Counted from the first letter of the stretch, positions 1-6,818 are shown. The stretch: 20,789 bases of DNA from Glo-17 sp964637835 (GCA_964637835.1 CAZWYF010000051.1:1-20789), one strand, 5' to 3'. Numbers and translations: made by a program. Notes: a model not told the origin generated them from the sequence alone.

Positions 1-59
1 CCTGCCGCGACGCCCTGGAGGACTGTCCGGTGGAGGCCATCGGCGACGACGGCGAATAG
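1..59 (+). CDS. C-terminal end of a monocluster 4Fe-4S ferredoxin (5'-truncated by window edge)
   Basis: Only the last 18 codons are present, read from position 3 to the TAG at 57-59. The tail reads CRDALEDCPVEAIGDDGE. This matches the C-terminal pattern of small single-cluster [4Fe-4S] ferredoxins of the Thermotoga/Desulfovibrio type, in which a Cys is followed about seven residues later by the Cys-Pro that supplies the last cluster ligand, then a short acidic end. Such proteins carry electrons in the cytoplasm. The CxxCxxC half lies outside the window, so the family rests on this tail alone. Two GC-rich hairpins follow the stop codon. Confidence 0.6.
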   Translation, partial: CRDALEDCPVEAIGDDGE

Positions 60-102
60 CGCCGACGGCGCTCGCGGCCCTGGCCGCGGGGCGTCCGGCG
101 AG

Positions 103-140
103 AAGAGGCCGGCCTCCTGTGCGCGGGGGGCGGGCCTCTT
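103..140 (+). terminator. Possible terminator hairpin after the ferredoxin gene
   Basis: An 8-bp perfect stem, AAGAGGCC (103-110) with GGCCTCTT (133-140), closes a GC-rich loop of 22 bases. A smaller 7-bp palindromic stem (CGCGGCC/GGCCGCG, 73-88) sits just upstream. There is no T-tract after either, so this is only terminator-like. It lies in the 313-bp gap between the ferredoxin stop and the htrA start. The rest of that gap (141-372) shows no clear sigma-70 promoter. Confidence 0.3.
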
Positions 141-372
141 GCTCGTCGCGGCCCGGGCGGCGGCCATGACGGCCGATCACGGCGGGGTCGTCCCCGGGGC
201 TGCTTGCCGCCTTGACGAGCCGGCCAGGATGCGGAACCCCGAGAACGATGAGAAACTTTCTGGAGGGGCCGGGGTTCATCCCGGTCGCGAGGCGCTGTCG
301 GCGCCATCCGGCCGCGAGCAGGCCGGGCGGCGGCGCCAGTGCCGGATCAGCCACCCTTCGATGGAGGACGCG

Positions 373-1779
373 ATGATCACGAGAGGGAATCCCCGCAGCC
401 TGCTGATGGCGGTGCTGCTCGTCATGGCGGTCGGCCTGACCGCCCCGGCGGCCCCGGCCGCCCCGCTCCTGGAGCTGGACACCGCCGACGTGGCCGAGAT
501 GGCCATGCCCGCGGTGGTGAACATCAATACCGACAAGATGGTCGATCCGGCGGACAACCCCCTGATGAACGACCCCATGTTCCGCCGCTTCTTCGACATC
601 CCCGAGCACCGCGAGCGCCGCGAGCGCAGCCTGGGCTCGGGCGTGGTGATCTCGGCGGACGGGTTCATCGTCACCAACAATCACGTGGTGGAGGACGCCG
701 ACGTGATCAACGTGACGTTCAACAGTCGCGAGACCTACGAGGCCGAGCTCATCGGCACCGACCCGCAGACCGACGTGGCGCTCATCAAGATCGAGCCCGG
801 GCGCGAGCTCCCGTACGTGGAGTTCGGCGACAGCGACGCCCTGCGCATCGGCGAGCGGGTGATGGCCGTGGGCAACCCCTTCGGCGTGGGCCAGACCGTG
901 ACGCTGGGCATCGTGTCGGCCAAGGGTCGTTCCATCGGCCTGATGGACTACGAGGACCACATCCAGACCGACGCCTCCATCAACCCGGGCAACTCCGGCG
1001 GCGCGCTGGTGAACATGCGCGGCGAGGTGGTGGGCATCAACTCGGCCATCCTCAGCCGCAGCGGCGGCTCGCAGGGCATCGGCTTCGCCATCCCCGCCAA
1101 CATGGTCCAGCGCATCCTCGACTCCCTGCGCGACGACGGCGAGGTGCGCCGCGCCTGGCTGGGCGTGCAGGTGCAGGACGTCAACCAGGCCATCGCCGAC
1201 TACTACGGCCTGGCCCGCCCGCAGGGCGTGCTGGTGGCCCGCGTCAACGAGGACACCCCGGCGGAGAAGGCCGGCCTCGAGGAAGGCGACGTGATCCTGG
1301 CGGTGGACGACCGGCAGGTGGACTCGGTGGCGCAGCTACGCAACACCGTCTCCCTGCTGCCCGTCGGCCACGAGGCGAAGCTCCGGATCATGCGCGGGGA
1401 CGACACCGTCACCCGGACCGTCGAGCTCGCCGAGCTGCCCTCGCAGCCCACGGTGGCCAGCAACCGCGGCGGCGGCCCCACCGACGAGGACGCCATCGAG
1501 GGCGTCTCCGTGCGCGCGCTCACCGATCAGCTGCGCGCCCGCGCCGACGTGCCCGACGACGTGGAAGGCCTGCTGGTGGTGGAGATCGACGCCGGCAGCC
1601 GCGCGGCCCGCGAGGGCCTGCGTCGCGGCGATGTGATCCTCGAGGTCAACACCCGCCAGGTCACCAGCGTGGATGCCTACCGCGACGCGCTGGGCCAGGG
1701 CAAGGACCGCCCCATCCTGCTGCGGGTCTACCGCCCCGCCAGCGATGGGCGCATCTTCCTGGCCATCCCGCGAGGGTAG
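373..1779 (+). CDS. htrA: HtrA/DegQ-family periplasmic serine protease with two PDZ domains
   Basis: A 468-residue trypsin-like protease of the DegP/DegQ/MucD family, which degrades or holds misfolded exported proteins. The ATG at 373 is chosen because GGAGGA (363-368) lies five bases upstream and the product then starts with a signal peptide (hydrophobic stretch about residues 9-24, Ala-rich cleavage region near 25-31). The open frame upstream of 373 does not look like protein. The catalytic triad is visible: His104 in TNNHVV, Asp134 in TDVALIKI and Ser208 in GNSGGAL. PDZ1 spans about 261-350 and PDZ2 about 375-465. The length is normal for the family. A three-unit 15-bp tandem repeat (1779-1823) begins in the last base of the stop codon. 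Activity and location are inferred from family. Confidence 0.95.
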   Translation: MITRGNPRSLLMAVLLVMAVGLTAPAAPAAPLLELDTADVAEMAMPAVVNINTDKMVDPADNPLMNDPMFRRFFDIPEHRERRERSLGSGVVISADGFIVTNNHVVEDADVINVTFNSRETYEAELIGTDPQTDVALIKIEPGRELPYVEFGDSDALRIGERVMAVGNPFGVGQTVTLGIVSAKGRSIGLMDYEDHIQTDASINPGNSGGALVNMRGEVVGINSAILSRSGGSQGIGFAIPANMVQRILDSLRDDGEVRRAWLGVQVQDVNQAIADYYGLARPQGVLVARVNEDTPAEKAGLEEGDVILAVDDRQVDSVAQLRNTVSLLPVGHEAKLRIMRGDDTVTRTVELAELPSQPTVASNRGGGPTDEDAIEGVSVRALTDQLRARADVPDDVEGLLVVEIDAGSRAAREGLRRGDVILEVNTRQVTSVDAYRDALGQGKDRPILLRVYRPASDGRIFLAIPRG

Positions 1780-1823
1780 GGGCGTGCGGGGGCGGCGCGT
1801 GCGCGGCCGGGGCGTGCGGGGCC
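1779..1823. repeat. 15-bp tandem repeat, three imperfect copies
   Basis: Three consecutive 15-bp units (1779-1793, 1794-1808, 1809-1823) of the form GGSGCGTGCGSGGSC. The first base is the last base of the htrA stop codon. It is non-coding, with no obvious regulatory function. Confidence 0.6.
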
Positions 1824-1907
1824 AGCTCGCGCAGGACCGGCTCGTGCGGCGTGTCCGCGTGGCAATCCCCGCTAGGCAAGGCGGCCCCGGCAGGGTATGA
1901 TGCGAGC

Positions 1908-3404
1908 ATGAACGGTCGGAACCACAGCGCGCGTTCCGGCAGCGAGGCGGCGCGATCCGAGGGGATCGCGCCGTCGCTGCGTGGGGATGGCTCGGTATCC
2001 GCCAGCACGCCGTCTTCCGATGCTCGACCCGGCAATGCACCGCCGGGCGCCGCACCGCCGGGCAGCGCACCGCCGGGCGCCGCACCGCCGGGCGCCGCGC
2101 CCCGGCGATCGCTGGTCTTCGTCTCCAGCCTGCGCGGCTGGGGCGGCGGCGAGAAGTGGATGCTGACGGCGGCCCGCGCCATGCAGGCCCGCGGCCACCG
2201 CGTCACCCTCGCAGTCCAGCCCGATAGCGAGCTGGCGCGGCGGGGACGCGAGTTGATGGCCGGGAGCGTTGGTGGCGCGGCTTCCGGCGGCGCGGCTCCC
2301 GGCACCGGTCTGCGTGTCCGCACCGTGCGCCTCGGCGGCTGGCTCGATCCGCGCTCCCTCCTGGGCCTGGCGCGCATCCTGGCCGACGCCCGCGCCGAGG
2401 TGGTCTGCGCCAACCTGGACAAGGAGATCCGCCAGGCCCGGCTGGCCGCCCTACTGGCCGGTCGTCCCATCCGCCTGGTGGCCCGCCGCGGCTCCCCGGT
2501 CCCCATCAAGGACACCTGGCACTACCGTCTGGTCTACCGCCACGGCGTCGACCGCCTGATCTGCAACGCCCGGGCCCTGGTCGAACCGGTCTGCGGCCAG
2601 GCGCCCTGGTTCCCCCGCGACCGCGTCCGCGTGATCCCCAACGGCGTGGACCTCGACGACCTCGCCGCCCACACCGCCGCCGACGCCGTGGCGGCGGTGC
2701 GCCGGGAACTGGGGCTGGGGCCGGCGGTGGGACCTGGGCCGGTGGCGGGGCCTGGGCCGGCGGTGGGACCTGGGCCGGTGGCGGGATCGGAGGTCGCGGC
2801 GGAGCCGGCGATGGCGGCGGGAGCGGTGGTCACCTGCGTCGGGGAGGTGGGCTGGCGGAAGGGTCAGGAGCACGTGCTCACCGCGGCCGCGGACCTGGGG
2901 AAGGAGTTTCCCGGGACCATCTGGTTGATCGTCGGCGAGGGGGATGGCCGCGCGGAACTGGAGGAGCGCGCCCGGGCCATGGGTCTGCGGCGGCCGGGGG
3001 CGGCGGCCGGCGCCGGGGCTCCGGCGGACGCCGGGACCCGCCACGGCGGCGTGCAGTTCCTCGGCTTCCGTCACGACGCCGCGGCCATCATGGCGGCCAG
3101 CGACATCATCGTGCTCCCGAGCCGTAGCGAGGGCTTTCCCAACACCCTGGTGGAGGGCATGGCGCTGGGACGACCCGTGGCCGCCAGCCTGACAGACGGG
3201 ATCCCCGAGCTGATCAGGCACGGGGAATCCGGTCTACTGCATACCGTGGACGATGTGCAGACATTCACCGATCACCTCCGTCGGCTCTTGACCGACCCGG
3301 ATCTCCGCTCGGACCTCGGATCAGCGGCCCGCGCGCGTGTCGAGGAACGGTTCACGGAGCGCGCGATCATGGATCGGATCGAGGCCGCGCTGGCACTGTG
3401 GTAG
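1908..3404 (+). CDS. Family-4 (GT-B) glycosyltransferase with low-complexity insertions
   Basis: A 498-residue retaining glycosyltransferase of the GT4 type that uses a nucleotide sugar, probably for cell-surface polysaccharide or glycolipid. The N-terminal Rossmann half starts around residue 68 (SLVFVSSLRGWGGGEKWM). The linker motif VIPNGVD is at 242-248. The C-terminal half holds CVGEVGWRKGQ (310-320) and the diagnostic EGFPNTLVEGMALG with the E-x7-E pair Glu408/Glu416. The ATG at 1908 has only a weak upstream GGCAGGG. The N-terminal 65 residues are a disordered, non-conserved extension carrying four APPG(A/S) repeats. A second Gly/Pro/Val/Ala repeat (residues 271-294) and an Ala/Gly stretch (364-381) are inserted between conserved blocks. 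The acceptor and sugar cannot be read from the sequence. The gene stands alone after htrA. Confidence 0.85.
   Translation: MNGRNHSARSGSEAARSEGIAPSLRGDGSVSASTPSSDARPGNAPPGAAPPGSAPPGAAPPGAAPRRSLVFVSSLRGWGGGEKWMLTAARAMQARGHRVTLAVQPDSELARRGRELMAGSVGGAASGGAAPGTGLRVRTVRLGGWLDPRSLLGLARILADARAEVVCANLDKEIRQARLAALLAGRPIRLVARRGSPVPIKDTWHYRLVYRHGVDRLICNARALVEPVCGQAPWFPRDRVRVIPNGVDLDDLAAHTAADAVAAVRRELGLGPAVGPGPVAGPGPAVGPGPVAGSEVAAEPAMAAGAVVTCVGEVGWRKGQEHVLTAAADLGKEFPGTIWLIVGEGDGRAELEERARAMGLRRPGAAAGAGAPADAGTRHGGVQFLGFRHDAAAIMAASDIIVLPSRSEGFPNTLVEGMALGRPVAASLTDGIPELIRHGESGLLHTVDDVQTFTDHLRRLLTDPDLRSDLGSAARARVEERFTERAIMDRIEAALALW
2037..2096. repeat. 15-bp in-frame tandem repeat (four copies) in the glycosyltransferase N-terminus
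   Basis: Four exact-length 15-bp units (2037-2051, 2052-2066, 2067-2081, 2082-2096) of GCACCGCCGGGCGCC, one copy with a single-codon variant (AGC). They encode Ala-Pro-Pro-Gly-Ala/Ser repeats ahead of the first beta strand of the glycosyltransferase. Confidence 0.85.
2718..2789. repeat. 18-bp / 36-bp in-frame tandem repeat inside the glycosyltransferase
   Basis: Four 18-bp units encode GPAVGP, GPVAGP, GPAVGP and GPVAGS, which is two copies of a 36-bp superunit. The array falls between the two Rossmann halves, after IPNGVD and before the C-terminal beta strand, so the fold is probably not disrupted. Confidence 0.85.
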
Positions 3405-3589
3405 ATGCCGGCCAGGGAAACGAGGAGGTGGCGGATCCCATGGAAGACCTGCCCGTGGATCGTTTTGTATACGATATGCTGTATAACTCCCCGGCTCTTG
3501 GCGCTCAAGCCGTTGCAATGATGGAGGTTATGGACTTGTGCCGGCGCAAGTCGGTAAGTCATTCATTGACAGTTGCTTGTGGATTCTGA
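3398..3589 (+). CDS. Doubtful small ORF in the AT-rich island downstream of the glycosyltransferase
   Basis: A 63-codon frame opens at GTG 3398, overlapping the glycosyltransferase stop by seven bases. An internal ATG at 3440 would give MEDLPVDRFVYDMLYNS and so on, to the TGA at 3587-3589. GAGGAGG (3422-3428) is 11 bases before that ATG, which is too far for a good Shine-Dalgarno. The product has a helical, hydrophobic look, but no family is recognised. The third codon positions are much less GC-rich than in neighbouring genes. It could be a chance frame, a remnant of a longer gene, or an acquired small gene. Confidence 0.2.
   Translation: MVDAGQGNEEVADPMEDLPVDRFVYDMLYNSPALGAQAVAMMEVMDLCRRKSVSHSLTVACGF
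3534..3551. other. Short stem-loop in the AT-rich island
   Basis: ACTTGTG and CGCAAGT form a 7-bp stem (one G:U pair in RNA) around the loop CCGG. No T-tract follows, so it is not a classical terminator. It could end the glycosyltransferase transcript or be a protein-binding palindrome. Confidence 0.35.
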
Positions 3590-3689
3590 GAGAGGTCGTT
3601 CGGGGATATCGCTGGTGGCTGCCATGATTCTGGCCAGGCGCGACGAGACCCCGGTGGCGGCGTCAGGCTGGACCAGGTCGGCCCAACCA

Positions 3690-3725
3690 GGCTGGTCGAC
3701 CGGAGCAGGCTGGTCGACCGGAGCG
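3690..3725. repeat. 18-bp direct repeat, two tandem copies
   Basis: GGCTGGTCGACCGGAGCA at 3690-3707 is followed by a copy differing only in the last base at 3708-3725. The core GGCTGGTCG resembles the reverse complement of units of the 12-bp array at 4327-4566. Confidence 0.75.
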
Positions 3726-3764
3726 AGGCGACACCAGACAGGGCTTCATTCAGGCGTTCTGATT

Positions 3765-4201
3765 TTGTGTCCATGTTGAAGACAAATTGTGGGGGGTTCG
3801 GGTGGATGCTCCCCGGACGCACCACGCACGTCGAGTGCCTGCGACTTCTGCGATCATCCACGGGTCACGTTTCCGCACCACGAACGATCGGAGAATGCGG
3901 CCAGGTTCCCGGTTCCGGCTGACGACCAGGACGACGACCAGCACGACGACGAGGCGACCCTGCCCGGCGTGGACGTTATCCAGTATACGCCACCGCGCGG
4001 TCGGCTCGGCTCGTTTGGTTCGCGCCCGCCCGGCACCCTGATCGCGCCCGGCATCCTGATCGCGCCCGGCCGCCTGATCCCGCCCGGCCGCCCGATCCCT
4101 CCCGCCCAGACCCATCCCCCCTCTCGGAGTTCGAGCGTCATGAATGATGCCGCCCTCTCCCTGCCCGAGCATCATCAATTGTCTCCAGGCTGAAGACAAA
4201 T
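3765..4201. repeat. Pair of 23-bp imperfect direct repeats flanking 391 bp
   Basis: The stretches 3765-3787 and 4179-4201 match at 20 of 23 positions and share TGAAGACAAAT. Each also contains an internal inverted repeat (TTGTCT with AGACAA in the right copy, one mismatch in the left copy) around a nine-base loop. They are AT-rich against a GC-rich background. The segment between them has no gene. Confidence 0.65.
4034..4105. repeat. 18-bp tandem repeat, four copies
   Basis: Units 4034-4051, 4052-4069, 4070-4087 and 4088-4105 follow CAYCCTGATCGCGCCCGG with increasing divergence to the right. It is intergenic. Confidence 0.75.
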
Positions 4202-4326
4202 AAGGCCACGACACGGTCGCATTCGTGCCCCTCTCGTGCCTCATGACGTGATGATGACCCGCGGGACGCCTGCGACCAGTGGCGGCCCTGGGCGGCCTCC
4301 AGATCGCCCCGAGACTCCGTGGCACC

Positions 4327-4566
4327 GACCAGCTAGGCGGCCGGCCATGCGACCAGCCAGGCGGCCGGCCATGCGACCAGCCAGGCGGCCGGCCATGCGA
4401 CCAGCCAGCCGACCGGCCAGCCGACCAGCCACGCGAGCAGCCCGCCGACCGGCTCGCCGACCAACCACGCGACCAGCCAGCCGACCGGCCCGCCGACCGG
4501 CCACGCGACCAACCACGCGACCAGCCCGCCGACCGGCCAGCCGACCGGCCACGCGACCAGCCAGGC
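4327..4566. repeat. 12-bp tandem repeat, 20 units
   Basis: Twenty consecutive 12-bp units follow GACCRGCCASSC. The first six form a nearly perfect 24-bp higher-order repeat (GACCAGCCAGGC followed by GGCCGGCCATGC, three times) and the rest vary at a few positions. The array ends 18 bp past the 3' end of the PhoU-like gene. Because the unit is divisible by three, several frames are open through it in both directions, giving Arg/Pro/Ala- or Trp/Ser/Arg/Gly-rich translations that I regard as non-genic. Confidence 0.9.
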
Positions 4567-4584
4567 GACCCGGCGACGGGCGAC

Positions 4585-5262
4585 CTACCTGGTCGGCCCC
4601 TCGTCATGGAAGTCCAGCAGGTCGATGGGCATGACCAGGGTGGTGGCGATGTTGCCGAGGTGGGCGGCGATGCGCTTGTCGAAGCGGAGGGCGAGGACCA
4701 GGCAGACGGCGTCGCGGACCTGGCCGTTCCAGGAGGTGATCTCGCGGATGGCGGTCTCGGTCTCGCGGGCGAGCTTGCGGGTGTCGGCGATCACGGTGGC
4801 GCCGGCGGCGTCGTCGCCCTCGGAGAAGGCCTCGCGGGTGCGCTGGATGAGGTCGCCGAGCAGCTCGGCGCGGTGGCCCAGCCACTCCTGGTAGAGGCCG
4901 CGGTCGGGGTCGTCGGGCATGAGCTCGGCGATCTCGTACAGGTTCTTGATGTAATCGCCGATGCGTTCGGCGTCCTTCACGGCGTTCATGAAGATCATGG
5001 CGGTGGGGACGTCGCGGGAGCGGCCGGAGACCACCAGGCGGCTGACCACGCGCCGGCGGATCTTGCGCATCAGCGCGTTGATCTCCTTGTCGGGGTCGAA
5101 GACCTGGGCCTGGGGGTCGGCATCGGGCTTGCCGTCGATCACCACGCCGCTGGTGTAGGCCAGCATGCAGCTGGCGTTGGCGAGCATCCGGTCGAAGAGT
5201 TCCACCAGCTCGGCGGTCCAGTCGTCCTCGCGGAACAACGACATCAGCGACTTGAAATCCAT
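4585..5262 (-). CDS. PhoU-like protein (DUF47/PhoU domain), partner of the Na/Pi cotransporter
   Basis: A 225-residue all-helical protein. The start ATG (5260-5262 on +) is preceded on the minus strand by AGGAGG six bases upstream. The PhoU signature is visible at residues 97-107 (DAERIGDYIKN), keeping the ExxxD metal pair Glu99/Asp103. The second repeat at 195-209 (DKRIAAHLGNIATTL) has the matching pair replaced by Lys and Ala. PhoU-family proteins restrain phosphate transporters and signal phosphate status. In many bacteria a PhoU domain is fused to the C-terminus of the NptA/YjbB cotransporter, whereas here it is a separate gene 51 bp downstream of the transporter and presumably co-transcribed. 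A regulatory role on that transporter is inferred from position and family. Confidence 0.85.
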   Translation of the reverse strand: MDFKSLMSLFREDDWTAELVELFDRMLANASCMLAYTSGVVIDGKPDADPQAQVFDPDKEINALMRKIRRRVVSRLVVSGRSRDVPTAMIFMNAVKDAERIGDYIKNLYEIAELMPDDPDRGLYQEWLGHRAELLGDLIQRTREAFSEGDDAAGATVIADTRKLARETETAIREITSWNGQVRDAVCLVLALRFDKRIAAHLGNIATTLVMPIDLLDFHDEGPTR

Positions 5263-5282
5263 GGTCGACCTCCTGCGCGGGT

Positions 5283-5299
5283 CCCCGCTCCAGGCGGGG
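5283..5299 (-). other. Hairpin between the transporter and PhoU-like genes
   Basis: CCCCGC (5283-5288) and GCGGGG (5294-5299) form a 6-bp stem with a 5-base loop in the 51-bp spacer. It could set the relative amounts of the two products by processing or partial termination. No T-tract follows. Confidence 0.4.
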
Positions 5300-5313
5300 T
5301 CGTCCCTGCGATG

Positions 5314-6477
5314 CTAGCCGAGGGCACGGTCCAGCGCCACGAAGAGCAGCGGCAGGACGAAGAAGATCCCCACGATGTAGATGATCGCCCAGATCTTCCG
5401 GCGCACCGTCAGGTGGGCCAGGCGGCGGGCGAAGCGGATGGGCAGGTTGCGCACCGCGGGGATGGGATAGATCAGGGCGATGCCGCCCAGGTTGAACAGC
5501 AGGTGCACCAGCGCCACGGTCACCGCCGCCGGGTTGCCGGCCAGCGAGGCCAGCAGCGCGGTGACCGTGGTGCCCACGTTGGCGCCCAGGGTCACGGCGA
5601 AGGCCCCGGCCAGGGGCACCAGGCCGGCGCCGATGAGCGGGATCAGCAGGCTGGTGGTGATGGAGCTGCTCTGCACCGCCACCGTCAGCGCCGCGCCCAC
5701 GCCCATGCCCGTCAGCCCGCCGCGGCTCAGCAGCCCGGTCAGCGGGCCCTCCGCGCGGTGCAGCACCAGCTTCTTGAGGATCCGGGTCAGGTTGGTCAGG
5801 CTGACGAAGATCAGCGCCAGCGAGGCCGCCAGCATCACCGCGCCGGCGGCCCAGTCGGGCAGGTTCACGCCGTCGCGCAGGCCGGTGTTCACCAGGGAGA
5901 CCGCCGGCTTGACCACGGCCTTCACCGGGCTGTGGAACTCCACGCCCTGGGCGCCCACGAGCATGGTGCTCAGCCAGATGGCCGACCGCTCGAGCACGTG
6001 AGTGGCCTGCTCGATGGGAAAGAGGATGAGGATGGCCAGGAGGTTGAAGGCGTCGTGCATGGTGGCGCCGGCGTAGGCGCGCACGAACTCGCCCCGCCGG
6101 CCCAGGCTGGCCATGGCCACCATGGTGTTGGTCACGGTGGTGCCCATGTTGGCGCCCATCATGATGGGCACCGCCCCGCGCACGGTGAGCGCGCCGGCGG
6201 CCACCAGGCCCACCACGATGCTGGTGGTGGAGCTGCTGCTCTGGATCAGCGACGTGGCCAGCAGCCCGATCATCAGGCCCACCACCGGGTTGCTGGTGCC
6301 GGTGATCAGCGCCTCGCTGAAGCCCTTGCCGAAGAGCTTGAACGCCCCGCCGAGCAGGCCGATGGCGAAGAGGAAGAAGTAGAGCAGGATGGCCACCTGC
6401 AGCAGGCGCAGGAGGACCGGGGCGGCGGCGGGGCGAGTGCGCGTTCCGGGGTGGGCGCGCAGGGGATCGGTCGGCAT
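5314..6477 (-). CDS. Na/Pi cotransporter family protein (NptA/YjbB-type, without PhoU domain)
   Basis: A 387-residue inner-membrane protein of the Na+-dependent phosphate symporter family. The two inverted half-repeats show the family signatures: QSSSSTTS (79-86) with GANMGTTVTN (108-117), and QSSSITTS (269-276) with GANVGTTVTA (298-307). The QSSS motifs line the phosphate/sodium site in studied members. About eight to ten hydrophobic segments are visible, from residue 22 to 383. The start has GGAAAGG five bases upstream on the minus strand. The usual C-terminal PhoU domain is missing and is instead encoded by the next gene downstream. A Pho-box-like repeat (6555-6572) lies 78 bp upstream, suggesting induction under phosphate limitation. 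Import versus export direction cannot be read from sequence. Confidence 0.92.
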   Translation of the reverse strand: MPTDPLRAHPGTRTRPAAAPVLLRLLQVAILLYFFLFAIGLLGGAFKLFGKGFSEALITGTSNPVVGLMIGLLATSLIQSSSSTTSIVVGLVAAGALTVRGAVPIMMGANMGTTVTNTMVAMASLGRRGEFVRAYAGATMHDAFNLLAILILFPIEQATHVLERSAIWLSTMLVGAQGVEFHSPVKAVVKPAVSLVNTGLRDGVNLPDWAAGAVMLAASLALIFVSLTNLTRILKKLVLHRAEGPLTGLLSRGGLTGMGVGAALTVAVQSSSITTSLLIPLIGAGLVPLAGAFAVTLGANVGTTVTALLASLAGNPAAVTVALVHLLFNLGGIALIYPIPAVRNLPIRFARRLAHLTVRRKIWAIIYIVGIFFVLPLLFVALDRALG

Positions 6478-6554
6478 GGAACCTTTCCGTCTCGTCGGCG
6501 TCGCGCGGAGCGCTGGGCGGTGGCCGCGCCTACGGTGGCCAACCGCCCACCCAT

Positions 6555-6572
6555 TGTCAACGTCGTGTTAAC
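6555..6572 (-). promoter_or_regulatory. Pho-box-like direct repeat upstream of the Na/Pi cotransporter
   Basis: On the minus strand the sequence is GTTAACACGACGTTGACA, two 7-bp repeats (GTTAACA and GTTGACA) separated by four bases, giving an 11-bp period. PhoB/PhoP-type regulators bind direct repeats with this period. It stands out as AT-richer than its surroundings. TTGACA could also serve as a -35 element, but the best -10 at the right distance (CACCGT) is poor, as expected for an activator-dependent promoter. Confidence 0.45.
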
Positions 6573-6739
6573 CTCCCGGCGCGCAAGCCCGGGGACGACC
6601 TCTCCGGCCGCCGCACAGACCCCGCCAGCCCCCGGAAACATCTGCCGCCCTGCCGGCCGGGAAATTCCCGCCTGCGATCCGGGAGATGCGCCAATACGCC
6701 CGTAGCCCCCCGAATCCAGCCTTTCCGCTGGGCCGGTTT

Positions 6740-6767
6740 TTGCATCGGGGTCGAAATGGGTTATGGT
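6740..6767 (+). promoter_or_regulatory. Putative sigma-70 promoter of def
   Basis: TTGCAT (6740-6745), a 16-base spacer and TATGGT (6762-6767) form a plausible promoter about 50 bases before the def start. The rest of the 341-bp divergent interval 6478-6818 holds the Pho-box-like site for the opposite gene and nothing else recognised. Confidence 0.45.
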
Positions 6768-6818
6768 GGGGCGCGTCACCGACCTCCCCCACCAGAACCA
6801 CCGACAGGAGACCGACCG

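Larger units (their letters stand above)
3405..4584. other. Gene-poor 1.2-kb interval with AT-rich island and multiple repeats
   Basis: Between the glycosyltransferase stop and the PhoU-like stop there is no convincing gene on either strand. The left part (about 3440-3800) is clearly less GC-rich than the rest of the window, with runs such as TTTTGTATACGATATGC. It holds a stem-loop at 3534-3551, a two-copy 18-bp repeat (3690-3725), two related 23-bp direct repeats (3765-3787 and 4179-4201), a four-copy 18-bp repeat (4034-4105) and a 20-copy 12-bp repeat (4327-4566). Several frames stay open through the right part only because the repeat units are multiples of three. It has no transposase and no tRNA gene, and I could find no terminal repeats of a complete mobile element. 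Confidence 0.7.

Noticed and set aside
339..1907. A long open frame running through htrA in another frame into the glycosyltransferase gene, suggesting a 1021-residue fusion
   Set aside because: The translation before 1908 is Arg/Gly/Pro-rich and lacks motifs, while the overlapping htrA frame has an intact catalytic triad. The real gene starts at 1908.
3459..3487. Promoter with -10 TATAAC at 3482-3487
   Set aside because: No acceptable -35 at 16-18 bases on the plus strand, and no gene downstream that needs it.
4327..4566. Possible CRISPR array
   Set aside because: The units are 12 bp with no unique spacers, and there are no cas genes. It is a simple tandem repeat.
3405..4584. tRNA or other known structured RNA gene in the gene-poor interval
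   Set aside because: No cloverleaf, no T-loop consensus and no CCA end could be found on either strand.
3750..4607. A minus-strand 285-codon frame (Trp/Ser/Arg/Gly-rich) overlapping the PhoU-like stop
   Set aside because: It stays open only because of 12- and 18-bp repeats divisible by three. No domain, and equally open frames exist on the other strand.
4279..6705. A plus-strand 808-codon frame antisense to the phosphate genes
   Set aside because: Its His/Gln/Gly/Ala-rich translation is the typical antisense shadow of high-GC coding DNA. The minus-strand genes carry clear PhoU and NptA motifs.
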